From Isoetes taiwanensis (lineage: Eukaryota > Streptophyta > Lycopodiopsida > Isoetales > Isoetaceae), in NCBI GenBank assembly GCA_021234155.1, contig JAJEKV010000079.1, forward strand, positions 1,676,789 through 1,740,788: DNA of 64,000 nucleotides, read 5' to 3'. Of this stretch, positions 12,646 to 25,050 are shown in pieces. A program made the translations under genes and the position numbers. The notes below the pieces were generated by a model. It was given only the letters and a program-made list of their open reading frames with translations, was not told where the DNA came from and did not search any database. Each line of letters begins with the position of its first letter. The stretch's first letter is position 1.

Positions 12646-13003
12646 AATGATAGATTCAAAACCTCCTTCAGCCATGGCCGCATTGACCCTGCATCATGAC
12701 AGAAAAACCCTAAAGCTACAAATGTTTTGTGAAGCATGTGGCATGTGAAGCTCAAAGCTTAGGTAATACACCTTTTCGTATTTTACCTCTTATACCACAT
12801 GGTATTCTCTTGTACCCCTACACATCACCATCTGAGCTATCAATCAGGGTGGAGGGACAACAGCATGATCCGAGCCTATGTTGAGGTACAAATTTTCTTC
12901 TATAAGTTTGGAGTATCTATATGTTAATGATAGTTCTGATGGATTCAACAAGTGCTTAGATCACAGATCTGTGATCGACCCATGAGGACATGGGTTTATT
13001 TTT

Positions 13004-13014
13004 AAGAGGGGAGG
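13004..13014 (+). other. Polypurine tract of a second LTR element
   Basis: The purine run aagaggggagg stands directly before TTGTAACAGACC. TGTAACAGACC at 13016 has the look of a Ty3/gypsy LTR start. The internal domain to its left (12640-13003) has no recognisable pol sequence. Confidence 0.65.
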
Positions 13015-13015
13015 T

Positions 13016-14090
13016 TGTAACAGACCTGGCCACTTAATGGTTCAGTATACGCATTTGTGTATGGTATGTATGTGAGTTGTATATGTACTTGTGGCATGCA
13101 TGCAGCATGAGCTCATATAAACAAAGGGTTTACAAAAAAGCAATGTTGGAAAGAGGGCTTTTGGTAAACGTGAGGCTTTTTGCAAGTCAAGGCAACCTTG
13201 AGCATGTAGGCAGAGAAGGATTGCGGTGGGAGATTGCCGGATCAAGTGAGGACGCGAGCTTGAAGAGACTGCATCAAATCTTTTTCTCAGGTGGGGTTTT
13301 GCTAAGTTAAGTTGAGGTATATGGGCTGCCATCATTGGATTATGCATGATTTAATAGGAAGAATTGGCTGTGTAAGTTTGAGAAACTATGGCATGCAAAA
13401 ACTCCCGAGGTAAAATCATGGTTGTTTCTATGAGTAAATTGTTCAGGCTTTGCTTTGCTTGAACAGAGAACAAGGTAAAATCACGGTTGTTTCTATGAGT
13501 AAATTGTTAGGCTTTGCTTTGCTTAAACAGAGAACAAAGAAACTAAAGAGGAAACTGAATCGATGCATGCGGGATCTTTCTAGACACTTGGGCATAGTCA
13601 AGAAGGGCCGAAATTGCTCCTGGAAGGTTGATTGGGCAAGAATCAAGGGTTTGTGGATGATCAACAAGCTGTAAGGGAGACTTCGAACTGCACAGAAAGC
13701 AAGGAAACAAGCCAAATTGGATGAAAAGAGGTCAAAACTTCATAAAAGAGGCTTATTTGAGCCTTAAAGGGGCTGATTTGCCATGGGCAGCAGAGAATCA
13801 GAGAAATTGAGGGCTTTTTAGAGCTGCCAAAACGGCCCTGATACATGGAGAAATAGTCTGAAACAACTTCTTAAGTACCGATTTGGGGATTTAAAGGACC
13901 GAAAATGTGTTTGAATGGGTCGTTTTACCTTGAAAAGGCTTAATTTTGGGGAATTGGTGTCTTCTCGGAGCTGCTACAATGCCGAACTTGGACGTCTTTG
14001 TTTCTGTCATTGTCTTGTTTGGTTGTCTTAATTGTGATTTATGAATGTTGCTAACAAATTGTTATATGGTAAATAAACATACAACTTGCA
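13016..14090 (+). repeat. Probable 3' LTR of a second LTR retrotransposon
   Basis: The stretch starts with TGTAACAGACC right after a polypurine tract. A possible end is the CA of acttgca at 14090, but no second LTR is present to confirm it. Inside is a 65-bp tandem duplication at 13409-13537. No coding sequence is supported. DIRS-type element A begins 85 bp further on. Confidence 0.5.
13409..13537. repeat. 65-bp tandem duplication inside the LTR
   Basis: Two adjacent copies, 13409-13473 and 13474-13537, both start with ggtaaaatca and end in cagagaacaa. They differ by three or four substitutions and one deleted base. Confidence 0.92.
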
Positions 14091-14174
14091 GGGTAGCCCT
14101 TAAGGACAAAAGATCGTCAAAAGGCTATTTTTAAGGGTATCAAGAAATTTTAACGCTATGGTTTAGTAGGGCCC

Positions 14175-14213
14175 GTTCTGGGAAGGGACTCGCAAGAGAC
14201 ACAAAACCGGCCG
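14175..14213 (-). repeat. B2 terminal repeat of element A
   Basis: 39 bp. On the minus strand it starts cggccggttttgtgtctctt and ends gtcccttcccagaac. It matches B1 at 15092-15130 and the B repeats of element B. It marks the 3' end of element A. Confidence 0.88.
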
Positions 14214-14689
14214 ATAGATAGGCTTGTCATTCATCACAGCAGCAGTATACAACGTTTTGAAGAATAGAGAGGGTAGCCGACCATAGGAACAATATCGGAC
14301 TATCCCGCAAACAGAAATTGTGCATAGGCAATATAGAAGGGTAATGGCGACAATTTCTCATCGGGATAAAAAACCCGCCCTTTCGGGTTTTCGAGAAAAA
14401 CCCTAATGAGAAATGGTCGCCAATAGAACGGGAGGAGATGGATTGATGGTGAACGCAAATCTAGCAGGACCCCAGAAGACGGCGAAAACTTCAAATGTGC
14501 GGCATGGAGAAGTGAAGAAAATGGGCTGATGGCGAGCAGAAATAGAACAGGACCCCAGAAGACGACGGAATCCTGCAAGCAACACAAAAGAGCCCCTAAA
14601 AAACACCCGTGAATGGTTAGAGAAAAGCAACATGCACGGCGCGGAGGAAACACACTGCAGCAAGAAGTTCCCAAAGATGAGTGACGAAA

Positions 14690-14960
14690 CAGATGAAAAA
14701 GAACACAACAGAAAAGAAATAGCATCACCCATAAGGTGGAAAAGCAGCACCCAACGGGTGGAAAACCATTATGTGAAAACATGCATCACCCTCGAGGTGG
14801 AAATAAACAGCATCACCCGCAGGTGGAGAATAATGCGGCATGATGCCGATGAAAAGAAAACATGATAATAGCAACACCCAAAGGTGGAGAACAACAAAGA
14901 TTGCATGAACAAAAAACATAGAGGAAAAAGATGCATACCCCTACATAGCAGGGCGGGAAG
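14690..14960 (-). repeat. Array of short CACC/GGTG palindromes in the A2-B2 segment
   Basis: Five imperfect hairpins of the type cacc-(4 to 6 nt)-ggtgg occur at about 14727, 14750, 14788, 14811 and 14872. The same motif, as ccacc-n-gggtgatgc, occurs about six times in element B at 32700-32895. They lie in the region between the A2 and B2 repeats. Confidence 0.7.
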
Positions 14961-15049
14961 GGAGGGAAGCAACGGTAATAGAAGAAGAGCTATTGTGAGA
15001 AGACGTCGATAACCGAGCCGAAAGAGGAAATGGCCTTATATAGGAGCTC

Positions 15050-15106
15050 GTCCCTTCCCAGAATGGCGATCCGATGGCTCGGATCGATGCTATTCTGGGA
15101 AGGGAC
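15050..15106. promoter_or_regulatory. B1/A2 circle-junction site, candidate recombinase target
   Basis: Arms gtcccttcccagaat (15050-15064) and attctgggaagggac (15092-15106) are perfect 15-bp inverted repeats around a 27-bp spacer. The spacer carries its own inverted repeat (cgatcc...ggatcg). The site spans the point where B1 meets A2, which corresponds to the joined ends of a circular intermediate. Tyrosine recombinases bind inverted arms and exchange strands between them. Here the element-target junction falls at the AAT at the inner edge of one arm. The function is inferred from position and symmetry. Confidence 0.65.
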
Positions 15107-15130
15107 TCGCAAGAGACACAAAACCGGCCG
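15092..15130 (-). repeat. B1 repeat of element A
   Basis: 39-bp direct repeat of B2, directly abutting A2 at 15091. It lies just downstream of the recombinase stop codon. Confidence 0.88.
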
Positions 15131-15147
15131 CCTACCAGAGAACTTCC

Positions 15148-16044
15148 TTAACTATAAACCCAGCCGCCGCGAAACGTCCAAGTGTTGAGTTGGGTCGCGA
15201 AGCATGTAGCGAGAATGAGAAGAAGAGGAGCGCCAGCGACCGTGAGTGCGCGCAACATCATGTGGAACTCCCCGCGCCGCAGCTGCCGAGGCCCCGCCGC
15301 GACGATCAGAATGTGTACCATATTGAGATGGATCCAAGCCGATAGCGAGAAGGCAATCCCTCCACCACCCACGGGCAGTCGGATAGGATAAGGAACGTAA
15401 AGAGGAAGGAGAAGAACGGAAAAGAGGGCCGCTGGACGGAGGATCGAGGAGATGATAAGAACCGGTGGAAGCAAGGAAAAAGAAAGATCACGCCAATTGA
15501 GAGCAAGGGCCTCGGAGATGCGCAAAAAAGCGGCAAAAGAAAGCACGACGAGAGCAGCGCGGGCCAACGAGGGAAAAGGAGCGGAGGGATGAGCGAAGTG
15601 GAGAACAATAGAACGTACATGCTGAGGCAAGAGAGGAAGAAAGGTAATGGGGGCCCCCGACGAGAGGTGGACTGACGAGCCAAAAGACGGTAAAGGTAAA
15701 ATGGCTGAGAGGGAAGGTTGAAAAATTTGATGGAAAAAGGATATGGTGCCGAGGTCAAATAACGGATGAGGGCTTACATCCGAGGATGATGAAGAGAAGC
15801 AAAAATGCGGCAACGACAAAGGGAGAAGCAGGAGATAGGAAAACAAATATGTAGATCGGCACCAAACAACAAAATGGCGGAACATAGCCGGTAAGCCGAG
15901 AGTAGAGGGGGCGCGGGAGGAAAAGACCAAAGGCAAAGTCGAAAGGAACAAGGGGACCTCCTGGGGAGTGAGCAAGCGAGAGGTAGCTGCCACAAACAAC
16001 ATAAAAACCATGTTAACTTTATTCAAATTGACAACGAAAAACAT
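15148..16044 (-). pseudogene. Tyrosine recombinase of element A (frameshifted)
   Basis: The enzyme would integrate a circular cDNA without a target duplication. In the 298-codon frame starting at 16044, the first catalytic Arg sits in FLRISEALALNWRDL (Arg at 15520-15522). The other catalytic residues are in another frame at 15152-15337: THSDRRGGA (HxxR, His near 15312), THGRW (His/Trp) and SRYML (nucleophile Tyr). The combined set R, HxxR, H/W, Y is complete, so one frameshift between about 15480 and 15340 seems to be the main lesion. The start overlaps the end of the RNase H frame by about 25 bp, as is common in DIRS-type elements. The FLRISEAL and HSDRRGGA spelling resembles DIRS recombinases more than phage integrases. 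Confidence 0.85.
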
Positions 16045-17402
16045 AAAGAGCTACATGACGCCGACACCCTGCAAAAGTTGCCGACATATGAGGCAATAAA
16101 GCCAACGAAAATGCATCAAAAAACATAAAGTCCTTAATAAAAGGCGCCGACGCCGATCCCATCCAGAGCAAGGGCCACCATGGTGCAGAAGGCCAATGAA
16201 GAACCACCAGTGTAATACGAGCACGACACGCGGCCGCATGGTGCAAAACGTGGGGAACTAAGGAGGGCGGAGGAAAACAAAAATTGTTAAAGAGGTGCCA
16301 ATCATAAGTAAAAGCATCAGGGGGAATGCGGTGCGGATATGCGAACCAAGTATTATAAACGGGGAGCTTGTGGTTAAGGGGAGAGGCAAAACGATCAACA
16401 TGATGCGGGCCGCACAAAGAATCAATATAGCGAAAACACCACGAGGCAAGGGCAAACTCATCGGATTGAGGAAGGCGAGAAAGATAATCGACCCACTTAT
16501 TTTGGGAGCGCGGAATCCACACAGGCTCCAAGGAGATGGAAAAATGAAAACAAAGGAGGAAGATCTCTAAGGTGAGAAAATGAATATCTGGCGAGGAGGA
16601 ACCCCCTCTTTGGAGAATGGTGGCAACATTCAAATTATCTCCACGAACAGTGACCAGGCGAGCATGAAGGAAAGGCAAGGCCGAGCGCAAAACCTGATAG
16701 AAGGCTAAGAGTTCGCGCCAAGTGGAAGAATGAGAAAGTTCCGACTCGGAAAGAAGGCCGACAAAATCCAAGCGGTTCTGTCCCGGGAGAAGGAGCCACC
16801 CCCCAACCAAATGAACTAGCGTCGAAACCAAGGACAGCAGAAGGACGTCGGGGTGGGGAAATAGGGCGAAAACTCAAAGAAGAGGCGACGGATTCCCATA
16901 ATACAATTTCCATACGGGCTAAAGAGGATAAAGAAATAGGAGCATCCCAGTGATAAGGTTGAATAAGGCGATAAGAAAAGAAGGTTAAAGCGGAGACAAG
17001 GGAACCGAAGACAATGCGAAGGGACTGGAGAAACCCCAAGAATCTGGCGAGGTGACGTGATGTAAGATGAGAAGAGGAAAGAAACGAAGAGGAGAGGTGA
17101 AAAAACTTGGCTAATTTCTTGGAGGAGAGGCAAATAACCATAGCAGAAGCATCAAGGAGAAACCCAAGGAAAATAGCACGATGTGACAAACGCAAACGAC
17201 ATTTAGGCCAAGCAATGAGAAAACCAGCAGATTGCAAATCAGAAATGATGCGATATTGAAGAGAATGAGGGTCATGCTGAGTGTTAAAAAGGAAATCATC
17301 CATATAAGGAGTGCAACGAATACCGGCCGCTCGCCAATGGCGGACTAACGGGCGCATCAATTTGGTAAAGACAAAGGGAGCAGAGGCCAGGCCAAAAGGT
17401 CA
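16019..17402 (-). pseudogene. Truncated reverse transcriptase and RNase H of element A
   Basis: The first frame (16635-17402) begins inside the RT at PFGLASAPFVFTKL and contains the catalytic YMDD near 17300, then FLGFLLDASAM. The RT finger motifs and first catalytic Asp are missing because gag is fused directly to this point, so an internal deletion removed them. RNase H follows with FDASSFGWG near 16830. The frame then shifts at a run of six G and continues to 16019 with STWRELLAFYQVL (Glu), VRGDNLNVATIL (Asp) and NKWVDYLSR. A downstream VDRFASPLNHKLP at about 16375-16400 is the DRFA-type motif seen after RNase H in DIRS-type elements. Confidence 0.85.
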
Positions 17403-18067
17403 TCAGCAATAAGGACAAATTTCATCTCTTGATCCGCCAAACGCTTACCTTCTTCCACCATCTGCAGCACATCGTCTGGAATAGCGACCCCCAACATAGC
17501 AAGACGGCTGTGAATCCATCGAAACCAAGTGTCCATAGCAGACGCAAACTCGTAGTAATGCCGCATGGAATCACGGTCAAAAGCAGGGGTAGGGCGAGCG
17601 GCCCGTTCACGAATGTCCTGTTGGAGATGCTCAAGTTGGGTCTGAACTGATAACTGCTGGGTCATCGATGTCTGGAGTGCCTGGAGTGTAGCCCGCTGCT
17701 GCTGAAGCTCATGTAGCAATTGGGCATACTCAGGAGAAACTGGAGCGGAAGAACCGGGCAGGGCCAAGGCGGAAGATGCGTGCGGCAGAGAAGAGAAAAG
17801 AAGAGCCATCTGAGTGGAAGAAGATGGAGCGGCGGCATCGGCAGGAGAAGAGGAAGGAGCAGCAAAGGCCGAGGGGGGCAAAAAAAAGAAAATAGACGAA
17901 ACGGAAGCAGGAGAAGCCGAGGGAGAAAGGGAACTGTGGTCCAAAGAATCCGGTTCAAGCGAGAAGGAAGCTTCGCGTTGACGACGAGAACCAGCAGCAC
18001 GAGCGAGCCGTGGGGGAGAAAGCGAAGCCGAGGGAGAAGAGCTGGAAGTGCTCGCTATGGACGGCAT
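17403..18067 (-). pseudogene. Gag-like ORF of element A
   Basis: Starts at the ATG at 18067. The first ~120 residues are Ser/Ala/Pro-rich and of low complexity. Residues ~125-165 are Gln/Leu-rich (ELQQQRATLQALQ, then LEHLQQDIRERA) and look like a coiled coil. A charged segment with MVEEGKRLADQEMKFVLIAD follows, after which the frame runs into RT sequence read in the wrong frame. It sits where DIRS-type elements carry gag. The start is supported by the matching ATGCCATC context near 31188 in element B. The C-terminal half was lost with the RT N-terminus. Confidence 0.65.
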
Positions 18068-20550
18068 CAGCTCAGTGATCTAAAAAAAGGAAGTACATTA
18101 GAGAATAAAAAACAAGGGAAAGAAAAGCTCGCCAGCCACGAAGAAAAAGGTCGCCCCCACAATAACAAGACAAGGCCTCCACGATGACGAGTCGAAGAAG
18201 ACGCCCCAGCATGCCAACGAGAAGAAAAGAAAACCATGTTAATGCATACAATGTATAAATGCAGGCGGCAGCTATACAACGCTCTAAGGAGTACAGAATG
18301 ACAAATAGCCCAATACATAGACAATAAGACAAAGAAGAAAACTCAACCTAGGGAAGTGTGCAAGCTGCATACACAGCAAAAAAACAAAGTGCAACCGTGC
18401 ATAGGGCGGATAAAAACTCCCCAGAGACAATAACATGATAAAAGGAAAATGAAAACCCTGGGAATGTCCCGTATGCATAAAACAGGGAAACAATACGAGA
18501 AGAAAAACAAGCGAGGAAATGCATATAGTGAATAAAATGAGGCCCACGTGCATGCAATCCCCCTAGTGTTCAATAATACGGAATAATGATAAAGAATGAT
18601 AAATAACCAAGGCAATAAGATTAAGAGGAAAACTACTCATCGTAATGTGTAAAATGCACAGATGTAAAAACAGACAAAGTGCAACCTGGCATATAGTCGT
18701 CAATAAAGCGATATAGGTGGCAGCATCAAAAACACGATATAGGTAATAAACGGAAATGAAACCACGGTAATGCAGCGTATAACACATGATAACAACGGCA
18801 ACCCCAAGGAAAGTACAACGTAGGCCACAAGATGAAATCAAAACACGGGCCAGAACATAAACAAGAAAAAGTAATCCTAATAGCGCAACAACCGTTGAAT
18901 AATGCGGAGCATCGAAATCCAATAGAAAAACACAATTGCAAAGAAGAAAAAAATCCGAAACCACCATGGGAAAACATAAAAATTATAAGATCATGCTACA
19001 TATAAAGAAACCACATGGGCAACTAAAACGAAAAATGTAAAGGAACATATGAAAAGATATGCATAATCAAATCAAGAACCCTATTACAAAATCCCCTAGT
19101 TGCCTTATCCATGAGAACAACAACAAATAAAGAGTCAACCCCCTCATGGAAAAAAGAAAAACACTTAGGAACCACAATAAAACCGCATTATTAGAACGTT
19201 TATGGTCCAAAAAGCATGAAAAGAGGCATAAGACAAATGCTTTATTCCATATTATGCAGCAGAGGGTGTCGACATCAAGATGATGCCAAAAGACAGAGTA
19301 GAACCGTCGCTCAGAGGCAAGGACAATCACGCAATCAGTCCCAAAGAGATCGTCGGATAAGTGGGAAGAAACTGTGGGGGATACTCCGTATGATGAGAAA
19401 CAATTTGCGCAACTGAATGGGGCGTAAGGATGAAAACCCCCATAGTAAAATGACGTCCCCCAAGAAACGAGCACGAGCTGGGTCGAGAAGTTTATAGGAG
19501 CGGAATACTCGACGGACAGAAGGAGAAAGGGATGCATAAAGGCGAAGCGCCCGAAAGTACTCCGCAGGCCAGTCAATGTCTGCCCGTGCAACCTGTAAGG
19601 CATTGCCAGCCGCTGGATGCAATGCATTCAAATGGGGTGTATAAAGGTGGTGAGTAGTCATCGCAATCTTCGGAGGTGCAAAAGGAGGAAAAAAACCAAG
19701 AGGGAAGATCTGGGTGGAACAAAAGGGGCAAGGGAACGGCATCGGACCCTGCAAAGAACCAACAAAGGAACGGAAATGAAGCGATAAGGGAAACAAAATC
19801 CTGTGGAAAGGAAACTGTGGCAGAATAGATTAAAAGAGCAACGAATAGGAACAAGAGGAGAAGACGAATGGCCAGAAAACACATGCAAGCAGCGAGTGAA
19901 TGGAAAAGCATGCAGCAGAAAGAGGGGCAGCCCAAATCCGATAACAATAGATGGCCTTAAGAAGGAAGAGCCAAAATTACAGCAGAGCAGTGTTGGAATC
20001 GAAGGAAAACAAAACATAGATCGAGCAAGAGCTATTGGACGTGACTGGCCAGCAGCAGAAGGAAAAAAAAACGGGCGTCCACCTGCATGCCAAGGAGTGA
20101 TGGAGCCGAGACAGCGCCCACTTGCCCAGGAAAGTGCTGAAACACCCATTCGGCCAACAAGGGAGCAAATCGCCGAGAAGGCGAGAAGAGGCGACAGGGA
20201 CAGGCAGGGGTTGAGCTGAACTGGAACTAGAATCAAGAAAAACGGAGACCGGCCGGACAAAAAGACAATAGAAGAAGTGAAAAGAAAAACTTGGAGAGCG
20301 CAAGCTAAGGGTCAGCAAGACAAGCGAAGAGCTTGGAGAAGAGAGCGGAAAACACAAGCCAACCAAAGAGCAAGCAGCCGGGCAAGGCCGGAGCAGCAGA
20401 TGGGATAAACTCTAGGATGCAAACTAAGAGCCAGAAGGACGGATGGCGGGATCCGCTGACAGGCTCAAGCCGAAAAATGGGTTAGAGAGAGGGAAGACCG
20501 AACCAAAGGAGATGAGCAAGGGCGAAAACAGAAGATCGAACAAAAACCGT
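18068..20550 (-). other. Long T-rich leader of element A
   Basis: The minus strand is strongly pyrimidine-rich and matches the leader of element B. For example 18905-19015 reversed matches 30190-30310 around tttcccatggtggtttcgg. Several open frames occur on both strands, but they are low-complexity Phe/Leu/Ser text that is not conserved between A and B, so I do not call genes. The hAT element interrupts the leader at 20551. Confidence 0.65.
20543..20550. repeat. hAT target-site duplication, left copy
   Basis: The octamer aaaaccgt directly before the left TIR is repeated exactly at 25073-25080. An 8-bp duplication is characteristic of hAT insertion. Confidence 0.9.
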
Positions 20551-20903
20551 CTTGGTTCGGAAAATTGTTTGACTACTAAAGGAAAATTTCCTATATTTTT
20601 TTGAGCAACCTGTTAATTGCTAATTCCTCCCTACAATTTCCTGAAATTTTAAAACCAGCCAGCTAGTTTCCTACAATCTAAAACGTTGCCTACAGTTTCC
20701 TACAAATTACAAACCAACAAGCAAAATTGAAATTAAAAATTTGATACACAAATCAAAATACATGTTCATATTAATTCGCCGAAAAAATAAGAGAAACATG
20801 TTTGTCTTAAGAACAAAATAATTGCAGCAGCAGCAACTTGTGTACACCAAAATTGTTGAATAGCACATTATCAACATTACTCAAGTTCATCCTCAGAAAC
20901 AAT

Positions 20904-23053
20904 TTAAGATGAAGGCACATTTCCATCTGCTCTACGACGTACTATGTTGGCTGATGAAAAAATGTGTCTAAATTTCTTACTGGATTTCCAGATTTTGATT
21001 GGTTCTTCAAAATCAAACTCTTCAAGTACTTCCACCCCTGGACCTTCAATTGAAACTCTCATTAAAGCATCAGTTGCTCCAGTCTTCAGCTTATTCCTAT
21101 ATTTGTCCTTGATATGGTTCATTTGGCTAAAACCTCTTTCACATATTGTTGTGCTTGAACATTGAACCATAGCAATTGTTGCTAGCTTTGTTAATTCAGC
21201 ATATTTATCCTCCCTCAACATCTTTTGGGAGAGGATAATCGTCCAAGTATCCAAAAAGTTCTTACCTTTCCATTCCGTACTTGCTTGAATCTTAAATTTC
21301 CTAAATTCAAATCTGAATTTGTCTTGTGAGACAATATTGTCAAACTTTATCCCACCAACATATCTCGACTTTCCATAAAATTTCATTAAATCATTTATCT
21401 CTTGCTGCCCAAAATCTTTGAGTTCTTTTGCACTACTTGGCATATGTGCTGGTGATAAAATTTTAAAGCACGAGAGGATCTCATGCTCTTGAAATCTCTC
21501 ATCCAAAGCTTCCAAAACACGTCTAGAAAATTCAAATTGGAACTCAATAGCCTCCAATAGATCGCTGCCATCAATACTCCTCGTCATCTCAATACTTCGA
21601 TACATATCACCTTTTACAGCCCCTCTAAGGGCAGCAAGCTGGCCTTCAGGATTCCCATAATCAAGAATTATAGGGTACCCTTTACTATCAGTTAAAAACC
21701 CATTCAAATCCAATGCACCAACCTCGTTTAAGAAGTACATCTTAATCTCCTCTTTTACATTGCTCACAAGTCCACCAATCGAAGTTACATCTACCCAATC
21801 ACGTTGGAAGTTTTGTTTGAATACTAGCATCACAGGTTCAAAGACTTTGCATAATTTCTCAACTGCATGATGTCTACTCAACCACCTTGTTTGTGAAATA
21901 CCTTCAAGCCTAAGTCTAGAATATGCAAGCTCTTCCTCAAGTTCTGCTAAAAGCTGACCCCTTTGGGTGCTATGTGAAAAGTAGTTTGCTGCCCCATTAA
22001 TCAACTTGTCAATCTTTTCACAAATGATTTTACAGCTTGGGTGCTTGCCAATTGATGAGACACATAGATTGGTTCTATGCGCAACACAATGGATAGAAGT
22101 CATAAAAGGTTGCTACTCCTTCAATCTAGTTGATACTCCAGTCTTACAACCAATCATTACAGCAGCACCATCTGATCCAAAGCCAAGCATTTTGCGTAAA
22201 TCTAACTTGCCATCTTCCTTGAGTCTATCAACTATGGCACTTGTTATAGTTTTTGCATCTGCAGCTGTCAAGCTCAATATACCTAAGAATGATTTCTTGG
22301 GCTGAAAGTCCTCTAAATATGCAACATAAAGAATTAGCTGCTGTGTCACACTTACATCAGTTGACTCATCGGCCATCACACCAAACCAAGGGCTTTGCTA
22401 ATCTTCTCAAATAACTTTTGCTCCAATGTTTCAGAGATGCATTTGACAAAATCACTGCATGCTTTATCATCATTGTATAATAGTGGAACATCAACCCTGG
22501 AAACCCTAAGAAGATGGACTAACGGAGCAAACATTGTGTAAGCCAAGTCCTCCTTGCCTATTAAATATGCACACCTGAATAAAGTGAGAAGTTCTTTATC
22601 CGCTGTTTTCACCCTTTTCTCTTCAACTTTATGCAAGGAATTCTTCCCTTCATGGACCAACCAAGCTGCATGTTTGTGCTGATCACTTTCAGCATGCTCA
22701 CGAAAAGCAGAGGTCCTTAAATTAGTGGATCCCTCTTTTCCAAATGCACTTCTACACCTTCTATCCTCTTTACAAAATAAACAGAATACCCTTCCCTTAT
22801 CATGATCAAATTGCAGCCAATCATGATCATCTAACCAAGAGTCCCTCCATGTTTTTCTAGCTAGCATAACTCTTTCATGTTCAGCATTCAATTCTGCAGA
22901 ATGAGCATTGACCTGTTCTGCCATACTAGGCTCATCACTTACAAGTGGATTTTGCGTAACAACATCCCGTTGGAATGCAGCCATTTCCAAGATAGATGTT
23001 TGGTTCTTATCCTTCCGAGCTCCAAAACGTGATGTCTTCTTTCGAGGTGCCAT
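20904..23053 (-). pseudogene. hAT transposase (TTF zinc finger / DUF4371 type)
   Basis: The ATG at 23053 starts a protein with a basic N-terminus. A TTF/BED-like finger follows near residues 80-125 (VFCLFCKE...FREHAESDQHKHA). A single-base loss near 22390 shifts the frame just before the catalytic-core segment WFGVMADESTDVS. The second Asp motif GFGSDGAAVMIG lies near 22175. A TAG at 22113-22115 interrupts the same frame ten bases before MTSIHCVAHRTNL (the C-x2-H motif). The SQTRWLSRH segment near 21885 and the C-terminal dimerisation region (STTICERGFSQMN near 21150) follow. One frameshift and one nonsense codon separate it from an open transposase of about 715 aa. Relatives also exist as domesticated ZNF862-like genes, but the TIRs and the duplication mark this one as a transposon. 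Confidence 0.92.
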
Positions 23054-25050
23054 TGCACTGACCTCAAGAAAGCAGCTATCATACTTTTAATAAACACTTG
23101 TATAATATGCTCAATACGTGCTGATTACTATGCAATATATGTGCAAACTACATGAGCAAATAACTGTGCAAAAGAGCAGCATATTAACCAAATATTGTGC
23201 ATGAGATAATCCAGGAGACTATTTAATATCCTGTTGGAATCTGTTAAAATACTGTTATCACGATCAAATTACTGTCACGATCAGATCCTTGTTCTTTCCG
23301 TTAAGCCTGGGTACAAGAAATAAAAACAATAAGCAACACCACCACCTTATTAATAGGTTCACATTTCACTCCATATTCTTTTTTTTTCTTGCACTACACT
23401 TATTCTTTAAACTAGCTCTGAAATACATTAGTTTACTAACATACATGTTTGCCAAGCTGTTTTCCATTTTGCTGCAGAATAGATCAGATTTCTTCATTAA
23501 TTCATTACGTATAAAACTATGAGTGGGGCAAACATTATACTAATTAGTGATCAAGCAAATGTTGCATCATTTCTTAAACATGCCAACATTTGTAACCCCA
23601 AAGTTTATATGCTCTAAATCAGATCAGGTGCATTTGCAATATTTCAACCATATGCTAATAGCGTGTAACCCCAAAGTCTATATGCTGTAAATCAGATCAC
23701 CATTTGAATCTTGTCTCACAAAAGGCCATGCATTAGAAGATGAGGGGAAATCCAAAGTCATGTCAGATTTTATACATGGGCTTGCACCACACGAATTGAC
23801 TGTATCCAGAGTCAGGCAGTAACCCATGTTAAGGAATTTGCTATTCAGTTTTACCTCAGTCACTCAGTCACATATGGTGAACATCTATGAAGTGTAGACT
23901 TAGCATCTGAACCAGGAAGGCTCCACACAAAATAAGGCCGGTTTGAATCAGACCAAGTATTGTACATACCAAAGCCAGCCACCTCAACTACAGCAATAGA
24001 ATAGCTAACTAAATAAATTTCGTATTCATAAATGGAGCTGCAAAACTCACTAGATATTAGCAGTTTAGATACCCGTAGAATGTGGAAAACAGAACTTTAT
24101 CCCTTGACACAGCTGCAAGTTGTGAGTCCAAATGAGGGGTGCAGCAACAGAATGGCAAGAAATGCTACCACAAATCTAAAACTCAAATGCTAGAACAGTA
24201 GGCATAAGAAAAAAAGGCATGTAAACTGAATACAAAAGACAAAATACTAAATATAACTGAATCTTTGCCATCACCTTATTGCATTCTCGAAATAACTTCT
24301 AAAAACATGGGGAGCAAGCCATGTTGCATGAGCAGCCATCGTCCAGCGCCTAGTTCTTGCTTATAGAACAAAGAATAAAATGAAAGACAAAAAATACGAA
24401 ATGAAATTGGAGGATACCATGAGTCAGTTGCTTTGCTGGAATGCATTATGCATCACACCATCATTTAATAAGAGCAGCACCCTCCAATAGCATGAAAAAT
24501 TTGTAATAGAGGATGCTACTCTCACTAAATGATAGTCTAATGCTTTGTGGACCATTCAAATCGTTCTGCCCAATGCCATTCTTTCGTCCTTCTGCTCTGC
24601 TGCACCTACAAGCCGCCATGTATAATGGATGGAGAAGGAATCATGACTATGGGTTGGCATATCAGCCACTGATTCCACAAGAGAAAACAGAGAGCCGCTG
24701 ATTCCACAAGATAAAACATAGAGAAAGAATGATATGGAATGAGATCTTCGCTTGCAGGCTCTCAGGTCGCAGCAGAGCAGCATCGGCCTCCTCCCTGTTG
24801 CGCTGTCTTCTATAATAGTGAACCCTAAACCAAAAAATAACCTAAGAAAAAACCCTAAGAAAAAAGTGACGTTGAAAATTGGGGTTTCGTGGAAATTCCG
24901 GAAAAAATAAATAGGTACAGCTAAATTTCCGCCTGTTTTTGGCGTGTTTGAACTTTTTCCTAAAACTTGGCACTTTTGTTCGGGAGTGGTTCCGATTACT
25001 TTTCTGTTAACAAGACTTTTTTGAAATTTACACGGTACCTTGCTATGATT
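23054..25050. other. Non-coding part of the hAT element
   Basis: AT-rich sequence between the transposase start and the right TIR. A short repeated phrase (gtaaccccaaagt.tatatgct) occurs near 23595 and 23665. No gene is supported. Confidence 0.55.

Noticed and set aside
14300-14782. 160-codon minus-strand frame near the end of element A
   Set aside because: Lies in the A2-B2 segment. Its sequence is low-complexity and overlaps the palindrome array, with no conserved frame in element B.
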